Positions 44,607 to 53,528 of a stretch of 64,000 nt of DNA are shown in pieces (positions within the stretch are counted from its first letter, which is position 1; each line of letters begins with the position of its first letter). The notes beneath the pieces were generated by a model. It was not told where the DNA came from. It saw only the letters and a list, made by a program, of their open reading frames with translations, and did not search any database. The position numbers were made by a program, and so were the translations under genes. This DNA is from Leifsonia xyli. Its GTDB lineage: Bacteria > Actinomycetota > Actinomycetes > Actinomycetales > Microbacteriaceae. Location: the NCBI GenBank assembly GCA_001647635.1, contig CP014761.1, positions 248,001 to 312,000 of the forward strand, written 5' to 3'.

Positions 44607-45095
44607 ATGCGCATCCACATCGCCACCGACCACGCCGGGCTCGAGTTCAGTGAAGACCTGCAGGAGCACCTGCGCGCGGCCGGCCACGAGGTGATCGACC
44701 ACGGGCCGAAGGACTACGACCCGATCGACGACTACCCGGCGTTCTGCATCAACGCGGCGGCCGCGGTCGTGCGCGACCAGCAGGCCGGCGTCGAGGCGCT
44801 CGGGATCGTCTTCGGCGGCTCCGGCAACGGCGAGCAGATCGCGGCCAACAAGGTGAAGGGCGTGCGCGCGGCGCTCGTCTGGAACGAGTCCACCGCGCAG
44901 CTCGCCCGGCAGCACAACGACGCCAACGTCATCGCCATCGGCGCGCGCCAGCACACCGTCGACGAGGCCAAGAGCTTCATCGACACCTTCATCGCCGAGC
45001 CGTTCTCGTTCGAGGAGCGCCATGTGCGGCGCATCGTCCAGCTCGCGGAGTACGAGGCCACCGGCGACATCGCGGGCAAGAACGTGGACCACTGA
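44607..45095 (+). CDS. rpiB: Ribose-5-phosphate isomerase B
   Basis: A 162-residue RpiB/LacA-family isomerase interconverting ribose-5-P and ribulose-5-P. The N terminus RIHIATDHAGLEFSEDL, the DYPAFCINAAAAV stretch, and GIVFGGSGNGEQIAANKVKGVRAAL are hallmark sequences. The length fits actinobacterial RpiB. A GTG at 44601 is an alternative start two codons earlier. The stop overlaps the glycosylase start by one base. Confidence 0.95.
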   Translation: MRIHIATDHAGLEFSEDLQEHLRAAGHEVIDHGPKDYDPIDDYPAFCINAAAAVVRDQQAGVEALGIVFGGSGNGEQIAANKVKGVRAALVWNESTAQLARQHNDANVIAIGARQHTVDEAKSFIDTFIAEPFSFEERHVRRIVQLAEYEATGDIAGKNVDH

Positions 45096-46081
45096 TGCCA
45101 GAGGGTCACTCCGTCCACCGCATCGCCCGCCAGTTCGCCGTCAACTTCGTCGGCCACCGCGTCGCCGTGTCGTCGCCGCAGGGCCGTTTCGCCGCGGATG
45201 CGACCCGCATCGACGGGCACGTGATGACCGACGCCAAGGCGGTCGGCAAGCAGATGTTCCTGGAGTTCGACAACGAGCTGTGGCTGCGCGTCCACCTCGG
45301 CCTCTACGGCGCCTGGGACTTCGCGGGCGACATCAGCATCGACCCGACCATCGCCAGCGCGAACGGCCGCATGGGGCAGACCAACCAGCGCGGCACCGAC
45401 CTCGACCCGATCCTCGACTCTGCCGGCGAGAACTCCCTCCACTCGATCGGTGCGCCGCGGCGGACCCGGCTGCGCATGGCCGAGTCCGAGAAGGTCGAGG
45501 CCGAGATCACGTCGTTCCCGCCCGAGCCGATCGGGCAGGTGCGTGTGCGGCTGCTGACGGACACCGCGGTCGCCGACCTGCGCGGGCCCACGGCGTGCGA
45601 GGTGCTCGACCCGGCGCAGGTGGATGCGGTGATCGCGAAGCTGGGTCCCGATCCCCAGGTCGACGACGGGCCGGAGGCCGAGGAGCGCTTCGTCTCGATC
45701 GTGAAGCGCAAGCCGACCTCGATCGCCCTGCTGCTCATGGACCAGAGCGTCGTCAGCGGCGTCGGCAACGTGTATCGCGCCGAGCTGTTGTTCCGCGCCC
45801 GGCAGAATCCGCACACCCCCGGCAAGAAGGTGCCGGAGGACACGGTTCGCGCGCTCTGGCGCGACTGGGTGCACCTGCTCCGCATCGGCGTCGAGACCGG
45901 CCAGATGATGACGATGGACGACCTCGACGGAGACTCGTACCGCAAGGCGATGGCGAACCGCGACGACCGCCACTGGGTCTACAAGCGCGAGGGGCTGCCG
46001 TGCCGGGTCTGCGGCACCAACATCGTGATGGAGGAACTGGGCGGCCGCAAGCTGTACTGGTGCCCGGTGGACCAGGCCTAG
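45095..46081 (+). CDS. nei: Fpg/Nei-family DNA glycosylase
   Basis: A 328-residue bifunctional base-excision enzyme for oxidised bases. It starts MPEGHSVHRIA: Pro2 and Glu3 are catalytic, and GHS is the Nei rather than Fpg (LPE) pattern. The helix-two-turn-helix is LLMDQSVVSGVGNVYRAELLFRA. At the C terminus the zinc-finger is CRVC-X16-CPVD: the fourth ligand is Asp instead of the usual Cys. RpiB is directly upstream; the two overlap by one base. Confidence 0.9.
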   Translation: MPEGHSVHRIARQFAVNFVGHRVAVSSPQGRFAADATRIDGHVMTDAKAVGKQMFLEFDNELWLRVHLGLYGAWDFAGDISIDPTIASANGRMGQTNQRGTDLDPILDSAGENSLHSIGAPRRTRLRMAESEKVEAEITSFPPEPIGQVRVRLLTDTAVADLRGPTACEVLDPAQVDAVIAKLGPDPQVDDGPEAEERFVSIVKRKPTSIALLLMDQSVVSGVGNVYRAELLFRARQNPHTPGKKVPEDTVRALWRDWVHLLRIGVETGQMMTMDDLDGDSYRKAMANRDDRHWVYKREGLPCRVCGTNIVMEELGGRKLYWCPVDQA

Positions 46082-46089
46082 GAGGCATC

Positions 46090-46728
46090 GTGCGGCAGAA
46101 TCCGAGCTTCACGCTCACCGACCCGGCCGAGCTCAAGCGGCTCGTACGCGAGAACCCGTGGGCGACGTTCGTGAGCGCCACCTCGAACGGGCTGGTCGCC
46201 TCCCACTATCCGGTGATCCTCGACGAGACCCGCGACGAGCTGACGCTGCTGAGCCACGTCGGCCGCCCGGACGAGCAGTTGCACGAGCTCGGGCAGCACG
46301 AGCTCCTCGTCATCGTGCAAGGTCCGCACGGCTACATCTCGTCCGGCTGGTACGACGAGAAGCCCGCCGTGCCGACCTGGAACTTCATCGCTGCCCACTT
46401 CTCCGGGGTACCCGAGCTGCTGAGCGACGAGGAGAACCTCGACGTGCTCGCCCGACTGGTCGACCACTTCGAGGACGAGCTGCCGTCGCCCCGTCGGATG
46501 CGCGGGACGCTCGACGACGCCGCGTACGCCGAGCGGATCGTGTCCGGCACGGTCGGACTGCGCCTGACGCCGACGCGCGTCGTCGCCAAGCAGAAGATGA
46601 GCCAGAACCGGCCCGACCACATCGTCGACGCGATCATGACCGAGCTCGACGGCGACGGCCCCTACGCCAGCGCCGGTCTGCTGCGCGAGATGCGGCTCGT
46701 GCACGACCGCCGCCGCGCCGCGCGATGA
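46090..46728 (+). CDS. FMN-binding negative regulator (PaiB-like)
   Basis: A 212-residue protein of the PaiB/FMN-binding split-barrel family. NPSFTLTDPAELKRLVRENPWATFVS opens the domain, with LLSHVGRPDEQLHEL, VIVQGPHGYISSGWY and PTWNFIAAHFSGVPELL further on, all family stretches. Members bind FMN and are linked to transcription or detoxification; the function here is unknown. The GTG at 46090 follows AGGAGG. It overlaps the amidohydrolase gene by four bases. Confidence 0.87.
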   Translation: MRQNPSFTLTDPAELKRLVRENPWATFVSATSNGLVASHYPVILDETRDELTLLSHVGRPDEQLHELGQHELLVIVQGPHGYISSGWYDEKPAVPTWNFIAAHFSGVPELLSDEENLDVLARLVDHFEDELPSPRRMRGTLDDAAYAERIVSGTVGLRLTPTRVVAKQKMSQNRPDHIVDAIMTELDGDGPYASAGLLREMRLVHDRRRAAR

Positions 46729-48164
46729 CGCTGGTCCTGGCCGGCGCGCGGCTGCCGGGGCGCGACGGGCTGGTGGATGTGGTGCTCGACGGGACGCGGA
46801 TCGCTGCCCTCGAGCCTGCCGGAACCGCGCAGGGCGACCGCATCCCGCTCGACGGCCGGTGGGTCGTACCCGGATTGTGGGATCAGCACGTGCATTTCAC
46901 GCAGTGGGCGCAGACCGCCCGTCGCCTCGACGTGTCCCAGGCCGCGTCGGCAGCCGAAGCCGCCGCGCTCGTGCGCGAGCGGGCGTCCGCCGACCCGGGC
47001 GACGACGTCCTCGTCGGCTTCGGCTTCCACGACGCGCTGTGGTCGGACCTCCCGACCCGCGAACTGCTGGATGCGGCCGCGGGCGACCGCCCGGTCGTCC
47101 TCATCGCGGGCGACCTCCACTGCTCCTGGCTGAACGCGGCCGCCGCTCGCCGTTTCGCGCCGGAGTCGACGGATGCGGTGCTGCGGGAGGACGCCAGCTT
47201 CGCGGTCACCAGCTTGCTCACCACGGCCGACGATGCGACGCTCGACCGCTGGGCCGCGGATGCCGCGCGGGCCGCCGCGACGCGCGGCGTGGTCGGCATC
47301 GTCGACCTCGAGTACGGCTGGAATCTCGACGTGTGGTCGCGCCGCATGTCCGCAGGCGCGCGAGACCTGAGGGTCGACTTCGGCATCTACCGTGATGACC
47401 TCGAGCGCGCTATCGGGCTCGGGCTCACCTCCGGCGCGGTGGTCGAGGGCACCTCCGAGCTGCTCCGGGTGGGCCCGTTGAAGGTGATCTCCGACGGGTC
47501 GCTCAACACGCGCACCGCTCTGTGCTCGCACGCGTACCCGGGCGGCGGTCACGGCGTCGCCAATCTGACCGAGCGGGAGCTGCTGGATACGCTGCACCTC
47601 GCCCACGCCAACGGCCTGACCGCCGCGGTGCACGCCATCGGCGACGAGGCGAACCGCCGGGCGCTCGACGCCTTCGAGGCCGTCGGCGCGGTTGGGCGCA
47701 TCGAGCACGCCCAGCTGATCGACGCGTCCGACATCCCGCGCTTCGCCCGTCTCGGCGTGACCGCGAGCGTGCAGCCGGAGCACGCGATGGACGACCGGGA
47801 TGTGGCCGAGAGCCTGTGGTCGGGGCGTACCGACCGCGCGTTCCCGCTCGCCGAGCTGCACGCCGCGGGCGCGCGGCTCGCCTTCGGCTCGGACGCTCCC
47901 GTCGCCCCGCTCGACCCGTGGGCGGCGATCGCGTCGGCCGTCGGCCGCACCCGCGACGGGCGCGAGCCGTGGCATCCAGAGCAGGCGGTGTCCGCGGAGA
48001 TCGCGCTGGGCGCATCCACCCGCTCCACCGTCGCGCCCGGGCAGCCGGCCGACCTCGCCGTGCTCGACCGCGACCCCCTCGCCGCGTCGCCCGACGACCT
48101 CCGCACCATGCCCGTCGCCGCGACCCTGCTCGCGGGCCGCTTCACGTACGACACCCTGCGCTGA
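46725..48164 (+). CDS. Amidohydrolase (YtcJ-like)
   Basis: A 479-residue metal-dependent hydrolase. The HxH metal motif is VPGLWDQHVHFTQW near residues 48-61. KVISDGSLNTRTALCSHAY in the middle, AVHAIGDEANRRALDAFE and GRIEHAQLIDASDI carry the later His ligands, and FGSDAPVAPLDPW the final Asp. This is the exo-enzyme/YtcJ-type amidohydrolase family of unknown substrate. Start ATG 46725 overlaps the PaiB-like stop. Confidence 0.85.
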   Translation: MTLVLAGARLPGRDGLVDVVLDGTRIAALEPAGTAQGDRIPLDGRWVVPGLWDQHVHFTQWAQTARRLDVSQAASAAEAAALVRERASADPGDDVLVGFGFHDALWSDLPTRELLDAAAGDRPVVLIAGDLHCSWLNAAAARRFAPESTDAVLREDASFAVTSLLTTADDATLDRWAADAARAAATRGVVGIVDLEYGWNLDVWSRRMSAGARDLRVDFGIYRDDLERAIGLGLTSGAVVEGTSELLRVGPLKVISDGSLNTRTALCSHAYPGGGHGVANLTERELLDTLHLAHANGLTAAVHAIGDEANRRALDAFEAVGAVGRIEHAQLIDASDIPRFARLGVTASVQPEHAMDDRDVAESLWSGRTDRAFPLAELHAAGARLAFGSDAPVAPLDPWAAIASAVGRTRDGREPWHPEQAVSAEIALGASTRSTVAPGQPADLAVLDRDPLAASPDDLRTMPVAATLLAGRFTYDTLR

Positions 48165-48206
48165 CCCTCGGCGACCCGCCCGGCGCCGCCGCCTCCTCCT
48201 CGGGCG

Positions 48207-48259
48207 ATTCGTGCCGAATCGTCGCCATTCGTCACGAATAGCGCTCATTCGTGATGAAT
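48207..48259. repeat. Class A intergenic palindromic array, copy 3 (degenerate)
   Basis: Three 13-bp units start at 48207, 48227 and 48247, again exactly 20 bp apart: ATTCGTGCCGAAT, ATTCGTCACGAAT and ATTCGTGATGAAT. The central and right linkers are the same as in copy 1, but the outer arms no longer pair well, so a full-length hairpin is weakened. It lies between convergent genes. Confidence 0.85.
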
Positions 48260-48296
48260 CACGGCCAGCTGCACCGCGCGCGATACGCCGCGACGA

Positions 48297-49574
48297 TCAC
48301 CGCCCGCGCTGCAGCATCCGGTCGACGCCGGGGGTGGTCGCGATCGCGGTGTTCCGCAGCGACTCGGTGTACGCGTCTAGGTAGCCGTAGCGTGTCAGGT
48401 GCTCCGCGTACTTCTCCTCGAACACCGCCGCGCTGGTGATGTGCGACCAGGCGCTGGAGTACGGGTCGTCGTTCCACGGCGAGTGCAGCACCGGCGCGTG
48501 GCCGGTCACCGGCAGCAGGTCGGCCGTGGTGTCCCCGTCCACGCTGATCACCGTCGCCCCGAAACCCGGTGACCGCGGGTCACGCCGCGTGATGCGCCCG
48601 AACCGCGCCTCCCCGTCCGCCTCCGCCTCGCCCGCGTACGTGTGCTGCACGCCGAGCGCCCCGGCGTTCGGGATGCGGTCCTCGATCCCCGCCGACCCCA
48701 GCATCACGAACGCGTAGACGCCGAGGTCGCGCGCGTCGGCGAGGGCGTCGGCGCTGGTGGTCGTCCCGTACGAGTGGGCCACCACGTTGAGCGCGCGCGG
48801 CGGGTCCTCGTGCCGCACCGCGTTGACGCCCCGGAGGTCGGCCGTCAGCAGTGGCGCGCCGCGCGACGCGTAGTCGCCGAGTGCCGCATCCACTCCGGGC
48901 GGGGGAGTGACGTACCCGATCCACGACACCACCGCCCGCCGGGTCGGCGCGCCGACCGTGCCCTGTTCGTCGTAGAGGTTCTGCGCGGACTGCGTCCACA
49001 GCTGCATGTCGTCCGTGTACGTCCCCATGCCCGGCACGGCGAACGTGATGTCGGACGCCGTGTCCAGGTCCCCGAGCGCGACCGCGGCGAGCGGCGGCCG
49101 GTCGAGGCTCAGCGCGATGAGGTGCCGCGCCGGCGTGCGCTTGCCGCCGACGGTCTTCTGGATGGCCGTGAGCGACCCGAGCACCCTCGTCGCCGTGGCG
49201 TCGTCCGGGTGCCGTTCGAGGTCCCGCTTCTCGGACGCGATCGCCTGCTTCAGCGCGCGCCGGTTCGCCTTCTCCCGGTCCCTGTAGTCGACGCCGTCGA
49301 GGTTGCCGACCACCTCGGGCAGCGTCTCGATCGCGTCGGCGCGGGTGTCCGCATCCAGGTCGTCCCACTCGGCGTGCACGGCGTCGGGGTCGGTGTTGGC
49401 CAGCTGGACGACCAGCTCGGGATGGTCGGCGAGGTACGCCTCCTGCTGCTCGTCGTTCATCGCCTTGAGCACGTCGAAGGTCGTGATCGGCGCAGCCCCG
49501 GCGGCGGGCGCGACCAGCAGCCCGACCACCGCGACGGCGCCGAGCGCGACCGCGACGATCACCCGGCGGCGCAT
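48297..49574 (-). CDS. Exported alpha/beta hydrolase (DUF1023-like)
   Basis: A 425-residue protein. The N terminus MRRRVIVAVALGAVAVVGLLVAPAAGA is a signal peptide. The nucleophile elbow reads VVAHSYGTTTSAD near residues 272-284 with the Ser in AHSYG (usually GHSYG in this family), and the region GMGTYTDDMQLWTQSAQNLYDE precedes it. DUF1023 hydrolases are common in actinobacteria, with unknown substrates. It is convergent with the amidohydrolase gene across the class A element. Confidence 0.85.
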   Translation of the reverse strand: MRRRVIVAVALGAVAVVGLLVAPAAGAAPITTFDVLKAMNDEQQEAYLADHPELVVQLANTDPDAVHAEWDDLDADTRADAIETLPEVVGNLDGVDYRDREKANRRALKQAIASEKRDLERHPDDATATRVLGSLTAIQKTVGGKRTPARHLIALSLDRPPLAAVALGDLDTASDITFAVPGMGTYTDDMQLWTQSAQNLYDEQGTVGAPTRRAVVSWIGYVTPPPGVDAALGDYASRGAPLLTADLRGVNAVRHEDPPRALNVVAHSYGTTTSADALADARDLGVYAFVMLGSAGIEDRIPNAGALGVQHTYAGEAEADGEARFGRITRRDPRSPGFGATVISVDGDTTADLLPVTGHAPVLHSPWNDDPYSSAWSHITSAAVFEEKYAEHLTRYGYLDAYTESLRNTAIATTPGVDRMLQRGR

Positions 49575-49658
49575 GGCCGGAGCCTAACGCCGCGGCCGAG
49601 ACGCTGTCCACGGGACACCGCCCGCCCGGGTGCGTCGGCTGCGGATGACACACGACGA

Positions 49659-49685
49659 AGGGCCGCCCGCACTGCGGACGGCCCT
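49659..49685 (-). terminator. Hairpin terminator after dps
   Basis: AGGGCCGCCCGC (49659-49670) pairs with GCGGACGGCCCT (49674-49685) with one mismatch around a 3-nt loop. It lies just downstream of the minus-strand dps gene. Confidence 0.78.
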
Positions 49686-49699
49686 CCCGACGAACGGCG

Positions 49700-50182
49700 T
49701 TACTCGCTGATGTGCGCGAACAGGAACCAGCGGTCCTTGTCGAGCCCGCGGGCGATCTCGATCGCGACGTCCTGGCTGGTCGCGTCGAGCTCGGCGAGCT
49801 CGCGCACGGCGGTGTTCACAGCGGCGAGCGCGGCGTCGAGCTGGGCGATGACCTCGGCGATCGTCTCGTTCGAGGGGCGGAAGCCGGCGGTCAGCTCGCC
49901 CGTAGTGGTCTTCGCGGCGACCGTGCCGAGCCGCGCATCCACCGGGAGGCCGAGGGCGACGATGCGCTCGGCGGCCAGGTCGGCCCACTCCTGCGCGTGG
50001 TCGACGATGGTGTCGAGGAGCTCGTGCACGCCGATGAAGTTGGCGCCCCGCACGTGCCAGTGCGCTTGCTTGCCGTTCACGACGATGGCCGTGAGGTCGA
50101 CCACGACCGGGCTGAGGAACTGCGCGACCCCGGCCGCGACGTCCGGGTTGGAGACACTGGGGATTGCGGCGATGTCGGTCAT
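49700..50182 (-). CDS. dps: Dps-family ferritin-like DNA-protecting protein
   Basis: A 160-residue Dps/ferroxidase. The intersubunit iron site is NGKQAHWHVRGANFIGVHELLDTIVDHAQEWADLAAERI within residues ~37-76, with the His, Asp and Glu ligands in place. It would store iron and shield DNA during oxidative or starvation stress, probably as a dodecamer. The ATG at 50182 (MTDIAAI) follows GAAAGGACGC on the minus strand; upstream in-frame codons are not conserved. Confidence 0.92.
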   Translation of the reverse strand: MTDIAAIPSVSNPDVAAGVAQFLSPVVVDLTAIVVNGKQAHWHVRGANFIGVHELLDTIVDHAQEWADLAAERIVALGLPVDARLGTVAAKTTTGELTAGFRPSNETIAEVIAQLDAALAAVNTAVRELAELDATSQDVAIEIARGLDKDRWFLFAHISE

Positions 50183-50339
50183 GAGTGCGTCCTTTCTTCC
50201 ACCTGCCCCAACGCTAGCGACGGCCCCGCATTCCGACAACGAAGCGAAGGCTCCGCTAAGTAGGGTCGGGTTAACCCCCGGACCGATCGGGAGGGTCCCG
50301 GGATGGGGTGAGCAGCACCCATCCGGCCAGGCTGAGGTC

Positions 50340-51743
50340 ATGTCCACCGAACCCGTCGCCACTTCTGCCACGCTGGATGCCGTGACCGCATCCGGCCCCG
50401 CTCCCGCCCCCGCGTCGGCGCGCCCATCGGCGCCCGCCCGCTACGGCTCGCTCTGGCGGGGCGTGCCGCGTGAGCTCGGCTTCCTGCTGCTCACCATGCC
50501 GATCGCCGTCATCGGGCTGACCGTGCTGCTCACCCTGTTCTGGACGGGCGTCGGCACCATCGTCATCTACGTCGGCTTCTTCATCGTGGTCGCCGCGTTC
50601 TACACTGCCCGCGGCTTCGGCGTCGTGGAGCTGACGCGCCTGGACTGGGCGGGCCGGCCCTCCATCCCGCGGCCGGTGTGGGAGAAGCCCGGGACGCCGC
50701 GGACCTTCTGGCGCGCCATCTTCGGCCCCTTCGCCAACGGCCACTATTGGCTCTACCTGCTGCACGGAGTGATCATCAACCCGGTGGTCAGCATCGTGTC
50801 GTGGTCGCTCACGATCACGTGGGCGTCGATCGCTCTGGGCGGTCTGACGGGGTGGATCTGGCTGCCGTTCATCCCGCAGGGGAATCGCGACTTCTACCTG
50901 TCGCGGACCATCGTGGATGCGGTCTTCGGCACGCATTCGACCTTCGACCCGAACACGGGCGACCGGATCCTGTATGTGATCGCGGGCGTGCTCTTCGCCG
51001 TGACGCTCCCGTTCGTCACGCGGGGGCTGACCCTGGCGCACCACGGGATCGCGCGCGGCCTGCTCGGGCGGTGGCCGTCGGAGGCGCTGCAGGCCGAGGT
51101 CGCCGACCTCTCCGCCTCGCGCGGCGCGGCCGTCGCCGCCGAGGACCAGGCGCTGCGCCGCCTGGAGCGCGACCTGCACGACGGTCCGCAGCAGCGGCTG
51201 ATCCGCCTGCAGATGGACATCGCCGCCGCCGAGCGCAAGCTCGCGGACGACCCGGACGCCGCCGCAACACTGCTCGCCGAGGCCCGGCAGCAGGCCGGCG
51301 ACACTTTGGAGGAGCTGCGGGCCCTGTCGCGCGGCTTCGCCCCGCCCATCCTCCAGGACCGCGGGTTGGTCGCCGCCGCCGAGTCGCTCGCCGCGCGCAG
51401 CCCCATCCCGATCACCGTGGAGTCGACGCTGGAGCCCGGCGAGCGGTTCAGCCCGGAGCTGGAGCGCAACGCCTACTACGTGCTAGCCGAGTTGGCGGCC
51501 AACCTCGCGAAGCACTCGGAGGCGTCGGCCGCGCGGATGTTCATCGACAAGACGACGGACACATCGGGCGCGGCCTGGCTGAACGTCTGGCTGACCGACA
51601 ACGGCCGCGGGGGAGCGTCGCTCGTGACCAGCCACGGCCTGAGCGGTCTGCAGGAGCGCGTGCGCGGCCTCCGCGGCGAGCTCATCCTCGAGAGCCCCGC
51701 CGGTGGCCCCACCCGCATCGGCGCGCGCATCCCGCTGGCCTGA
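50340..51743 (+). CDS. Sensor histidine kinase (HisKA_3) with membrane sensor domain
   Basis: A 467-residue protein. A Pro/Ala-rich N terminus is followed by a four-helix membrane sensor (about residues 40-220; LLLTMPIAVIGLTVLLTLFW and SWSLTITWASIALGGLTGW). The HisKA_3 motif is LRRLERDLHDGPQQRLIRLQM with the phospho-His in DLHDG. The ATPase has AELAANLAKH (N box) and DNGRGG (G1). The ATG at 50340 is chosen; longer in-frame readings run opposite to other genes. The regulator gene follows after 85 bp and a class B hairpin. Confidence 0.92.
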   Translation: MSTEPVATSATLDAVTASGPAPAPASARPSAPARYGSLWRGVPRELGFLLLTMPIAVIGLTVLLTLFWTGVGTIVIYVGFFIVVAAFYTARGFGVVELTRLDWAGRPSIPRPVWEKPGTPRTFWRAIFGPFANGHYWLYLLHGVIINPVVSIVSWSLTITWASIALGGLTGWIWLPFIPQGNRDFYLSRTIVDAVFGTHSTFDPNTGDRILYVIAGVLFAVTLPFVTRGLTLAHHGIARGLLGRWPSEALQAEVADLSASRGAAVAAEDQALRRLERDLHDGPQQRLIRLQMDIAAAERKLADDPDAAATLLAEARQQAGDTLEELRALSRGFAPPILQDRGLVAAAESLAARSPIPITVESTLEPGERFSPELERNAYYVLAELAANLAKHSEASAARMFIDKTTDTSGAAWLNVWLTDNGRGGASLVTSHGLSGLQERVRGLRGELILESPAGGPTRIGARIPLA

Positions 51744-51752
51744 GCCGCCTCT

Positions 51753-51805
51753 GGTTGACGCAACACGCCGTCCGGCCGCCCGCCGCGACGGCGTGTTGCG
51801 TCACC
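51753..51805. repeat. Intergenic hairpin, class B, copy 1
   Basis: The left arm starts GGTTGACGCAACACGCCGTC (51753-51772) and the right arm is 51787-51805, complementary apart from one bulged T. The loop is 14 nt. The leading CTCTGGTTGAC (51749-51759) and much of the stem recur at 55291. It lies between the histidine kinase and its regulator. Confidence 0.85.
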
Positions 51806-51828
51806 TCCATGCCCTCTAGGCTGGGAGC

Positions 51829-52488
51829 GTGCCGAGTGAAGACCGACCGCTGCGCGTCGTCGTGGCGGATGACTCCGTCCTGTTGCGCGAGGGGCTCATC
51901 CGGCTGTTCGACGAGGCCGGGTTCGACACGGTAGGCGCGTTCGGGGATGCGGACACGCTGCTCGAGGCGCTGCCCGACCTGATGCCCGACGTCGTCGTGC
52001 TCGACGTGCGGATGCCGCCCACCTTCCGCGACGAGGGCGTGCGGGCCGCGCTGCGCATCCGGCGCGAGCATCCCGACATCGCCGTGCTGCTGCTCTCGCA
52101 GTACGTCGAGGGCACCTACGCCCAGGAGCTGCTGGCCGGCGGCGACGGCGGCACCGGATACCTGCTGAAGGACCGCATCGCCTCCCTCGACGAGCTTCAG
52201 GATGCGGTCACCCGCGTCGCCGCCGGCGGGACCGTGCTCGACCCGCAGGTCGTCCGCGAGCTGCTGACCCGCCGCACCGACCCGCTCGCCACGCTGACGC
52301 CGCGCGAGCGGGAGGTGCTGGAGCTGATGGCCGAGGGCCGCACCAACGCCGCCATCGCCGCCCGCATGGTCGTCGGCGTCGGCGCGGTCGAGAAGAACGT
52401 CACCTCCATCTTCCAGAAGCTCGGCCTGGAGGACTCCGGCGACGACCACCGCCGAGTGCTTGCCGTGCTCGCCTTCCTGCAGCGCTGA
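51829..52488 (+). CDS. LuxR-family response regulator
   Basis: A 219-residue NarL-type regulator. The receiver has VVVADDSVLLREGL (acidic pocket), VVVLDVRMPP (phospho-Asp) and GYLLKDRI (Lys). The helix-turn-helix is LTPREREVLELMAEGRTNAAIAARMVVGVGAVEKNVTSIFQKLGL within residues ~160-205. GTG start at 51829 after GGGAGC. Partner of the upstream kinase; a class B hairpin separates the two. Confidence 0.94.
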   Translation: MPSEDRPLRVVVADDSVLLREGLIRLFDEAGFDTVGAFGDADTLLEALPDLMPDVVVLDVRMPPTFRDEGVRAALRIRREHPDIAVLLLSQYVEGTYAQELLAGGDGGTGYLLKDRIASLDELQDAVTRVAAGGTVLDPQVVRELLTRRTDPLATLTPREREVLELMAEGRTNAAIAARMVVGVGAVEKNVTSIFQKLGLEDSGDDHRRVLAVLAFLQR

Positions 52489-52503
52489 GTGTTGGATGGC
52501 TGC

Positions 52504-52716
52504 ATGGCTGGTTTCGACGACATCACCAAGAAGGCGCAGGAATTCCTGAATGATCCGAAGGTCAAGGACGCCCTGAGCTCCGAGCAGGCCGAGGACATCA
52601 GCGACAAGCTGCTGGACGGCGTGGCGGGGGCTGCGAAGAAGGTCACCGGCGGCAAGTACGACGACAAGATCGAGGGCGCCCGCGACCAGGCCGACAAGCA
52701 CGTCGGCAACGAGTAG
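52504..52716 (+). CDS. MT0933/Rv0909-like antitoxin-family small protein
   Basis: A 70-residue, highly charged helical protein: MAGFDDITKKAQEFLNDPKVKD ... KLLDGVAGAAKKVTGGKYDDKIEGARDQADK (given by its ends). The KVTGGKYDDKIE stretch is the pattern of the MT0933_antitox family. No toxin gene sits beside it, so an antitoxin role is unsupported here. An ATG at 52489 would add five residues. Confidence 0.65.
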   Translation: MAGFDDITKKAQEFLNDPKVKDALSSEQAEDISDKLLDGVAGAAKKVTGGKYDDKIEGARDQADKHVGNE

Positions 52717-52719
52717 CGA

Positions 52720-53391
52720 CTATCGGCTGGGGTTGACGGGCCGAAGCGACGCGATGGCCCGCCGGTAGATCGAGTACCCCCACAGCATCGCCAGCACCAC
52801 CGCGACGACGGCGATGACGACGCCGACGATGATGGCGATGGCGGGCGCAGCGCCGAGCGCCGCCGTCGCGCTGCCCACCAGCAGCCCGATCACGATCGAC
52901 TCCACGACCGCGATCAGCATCATCGAACTCCCGAGAACCGGTGTCGCGCCCCGCGCGCCGAAGAAGTGGTACGTCATCCGAATGCCCTCTTCGTCGTCGT
53001 TCGCCGACGCGTACAGGTAACGGCCGAGCCCCGGATCCAGGTCCAGATACGCCGCCCGCAGCCGGTTCATCGCGACGACGTACATCATGTCCTCGTCGGA
53101 CGTGTTGAACACCCGCACCATCGTGATCAGCCCCAGCAGCGCGAGCACCAGCAGCACTCCGAGCGCCGCCAGCCCGAACCACCCCCGGAACCCGCTCGCC
53201 TGCCCGATGAACCCGAGGGTCACGAGGCCGGCCGAGACGAGGGTGAGGAAGATCGCGATCCGGGTCAGCACCTCGCTCTGCGTGGTGCTGCGGGACGCGA
53301 GCAGGCTCCAGTGCTCGGTCGCCAGCAGCTGGGCGCGGAGGCTGCGCTGCGCCGGTGTGAGGCCGTCGTCCGACGGTGGAGTGGCCGTCAT
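52720..53391 (-). CDS. Membrane protein of unknown function (223 aa)
   Basis: Four hydrophobic segments: two near residues 37-60 and 68-90 (LTRIAIFLTLVSAGLVTLGFIG, GLAALGVLLVLALLGLITMV) and two in the C-terminal half, with a cytoplasmic loop NTSDEDMMYVVAMNRLRAAYLDLDPGLGRYLY between. This resembles DUF membrane proteins of actinobacteria without an assigned function. I chose ATG 53391 over GTG 53412. It stops three bases from the convergent small gene. Confidence 0.7.
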   Translation of the reverse strand: MTATPPSDDGLTPAQRSLRAQLLATEHWSLLASRSTTQSEVLTRIAIFLTLVSAGLVTLGFIGQASGFRGWFGLAALGVLLVLALLGLITMVRVFNTSDEDMMYVVAMNRLRAAYLDLDPGLGRYLYASANDDEEGIRMTYHFFGARGATPVLGSSMMLIAVVESIVIGLLVGSATAALGAAPAIAIIVGVVIAVVAVVLAMLWGYSIYRRAIASLRPVNPSR

Positions 53392-53429
53392 GCGGCCATT
53401 GTGCTCGCCCACCGCTCGCTCGCACCAGC

Positions 53430-53495
53430 GAGCGCCGCCGTTTGTAACGAGTGCGCCTGCGCGAACAGCGGCGAATGTTACAAACCGCGGCGCTC
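53430..53495. repeat. Intergenic hairpin, class D
   Basis: Arms 53430-53448 (GAGCGCCGCCGTTTGTAAC) and 53477-53495 are complementary with one mismatch around a 28-nt loop. It lies downstream of tRNA-Gly and upstream of the minus-strand membrane protein gene. Confidence 0.82.
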
Positions 53496-53528
53496 ACGAT
53501 CGCAAGACCGCCAGAAGGACCGAATCGG

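Noticed and set aside
52504..52716. Toxin-antitoxin pair
   Set aside because: The MT0933-like small protein has no neighbouring toxin gene; the next gene is a convergent membrane protein.
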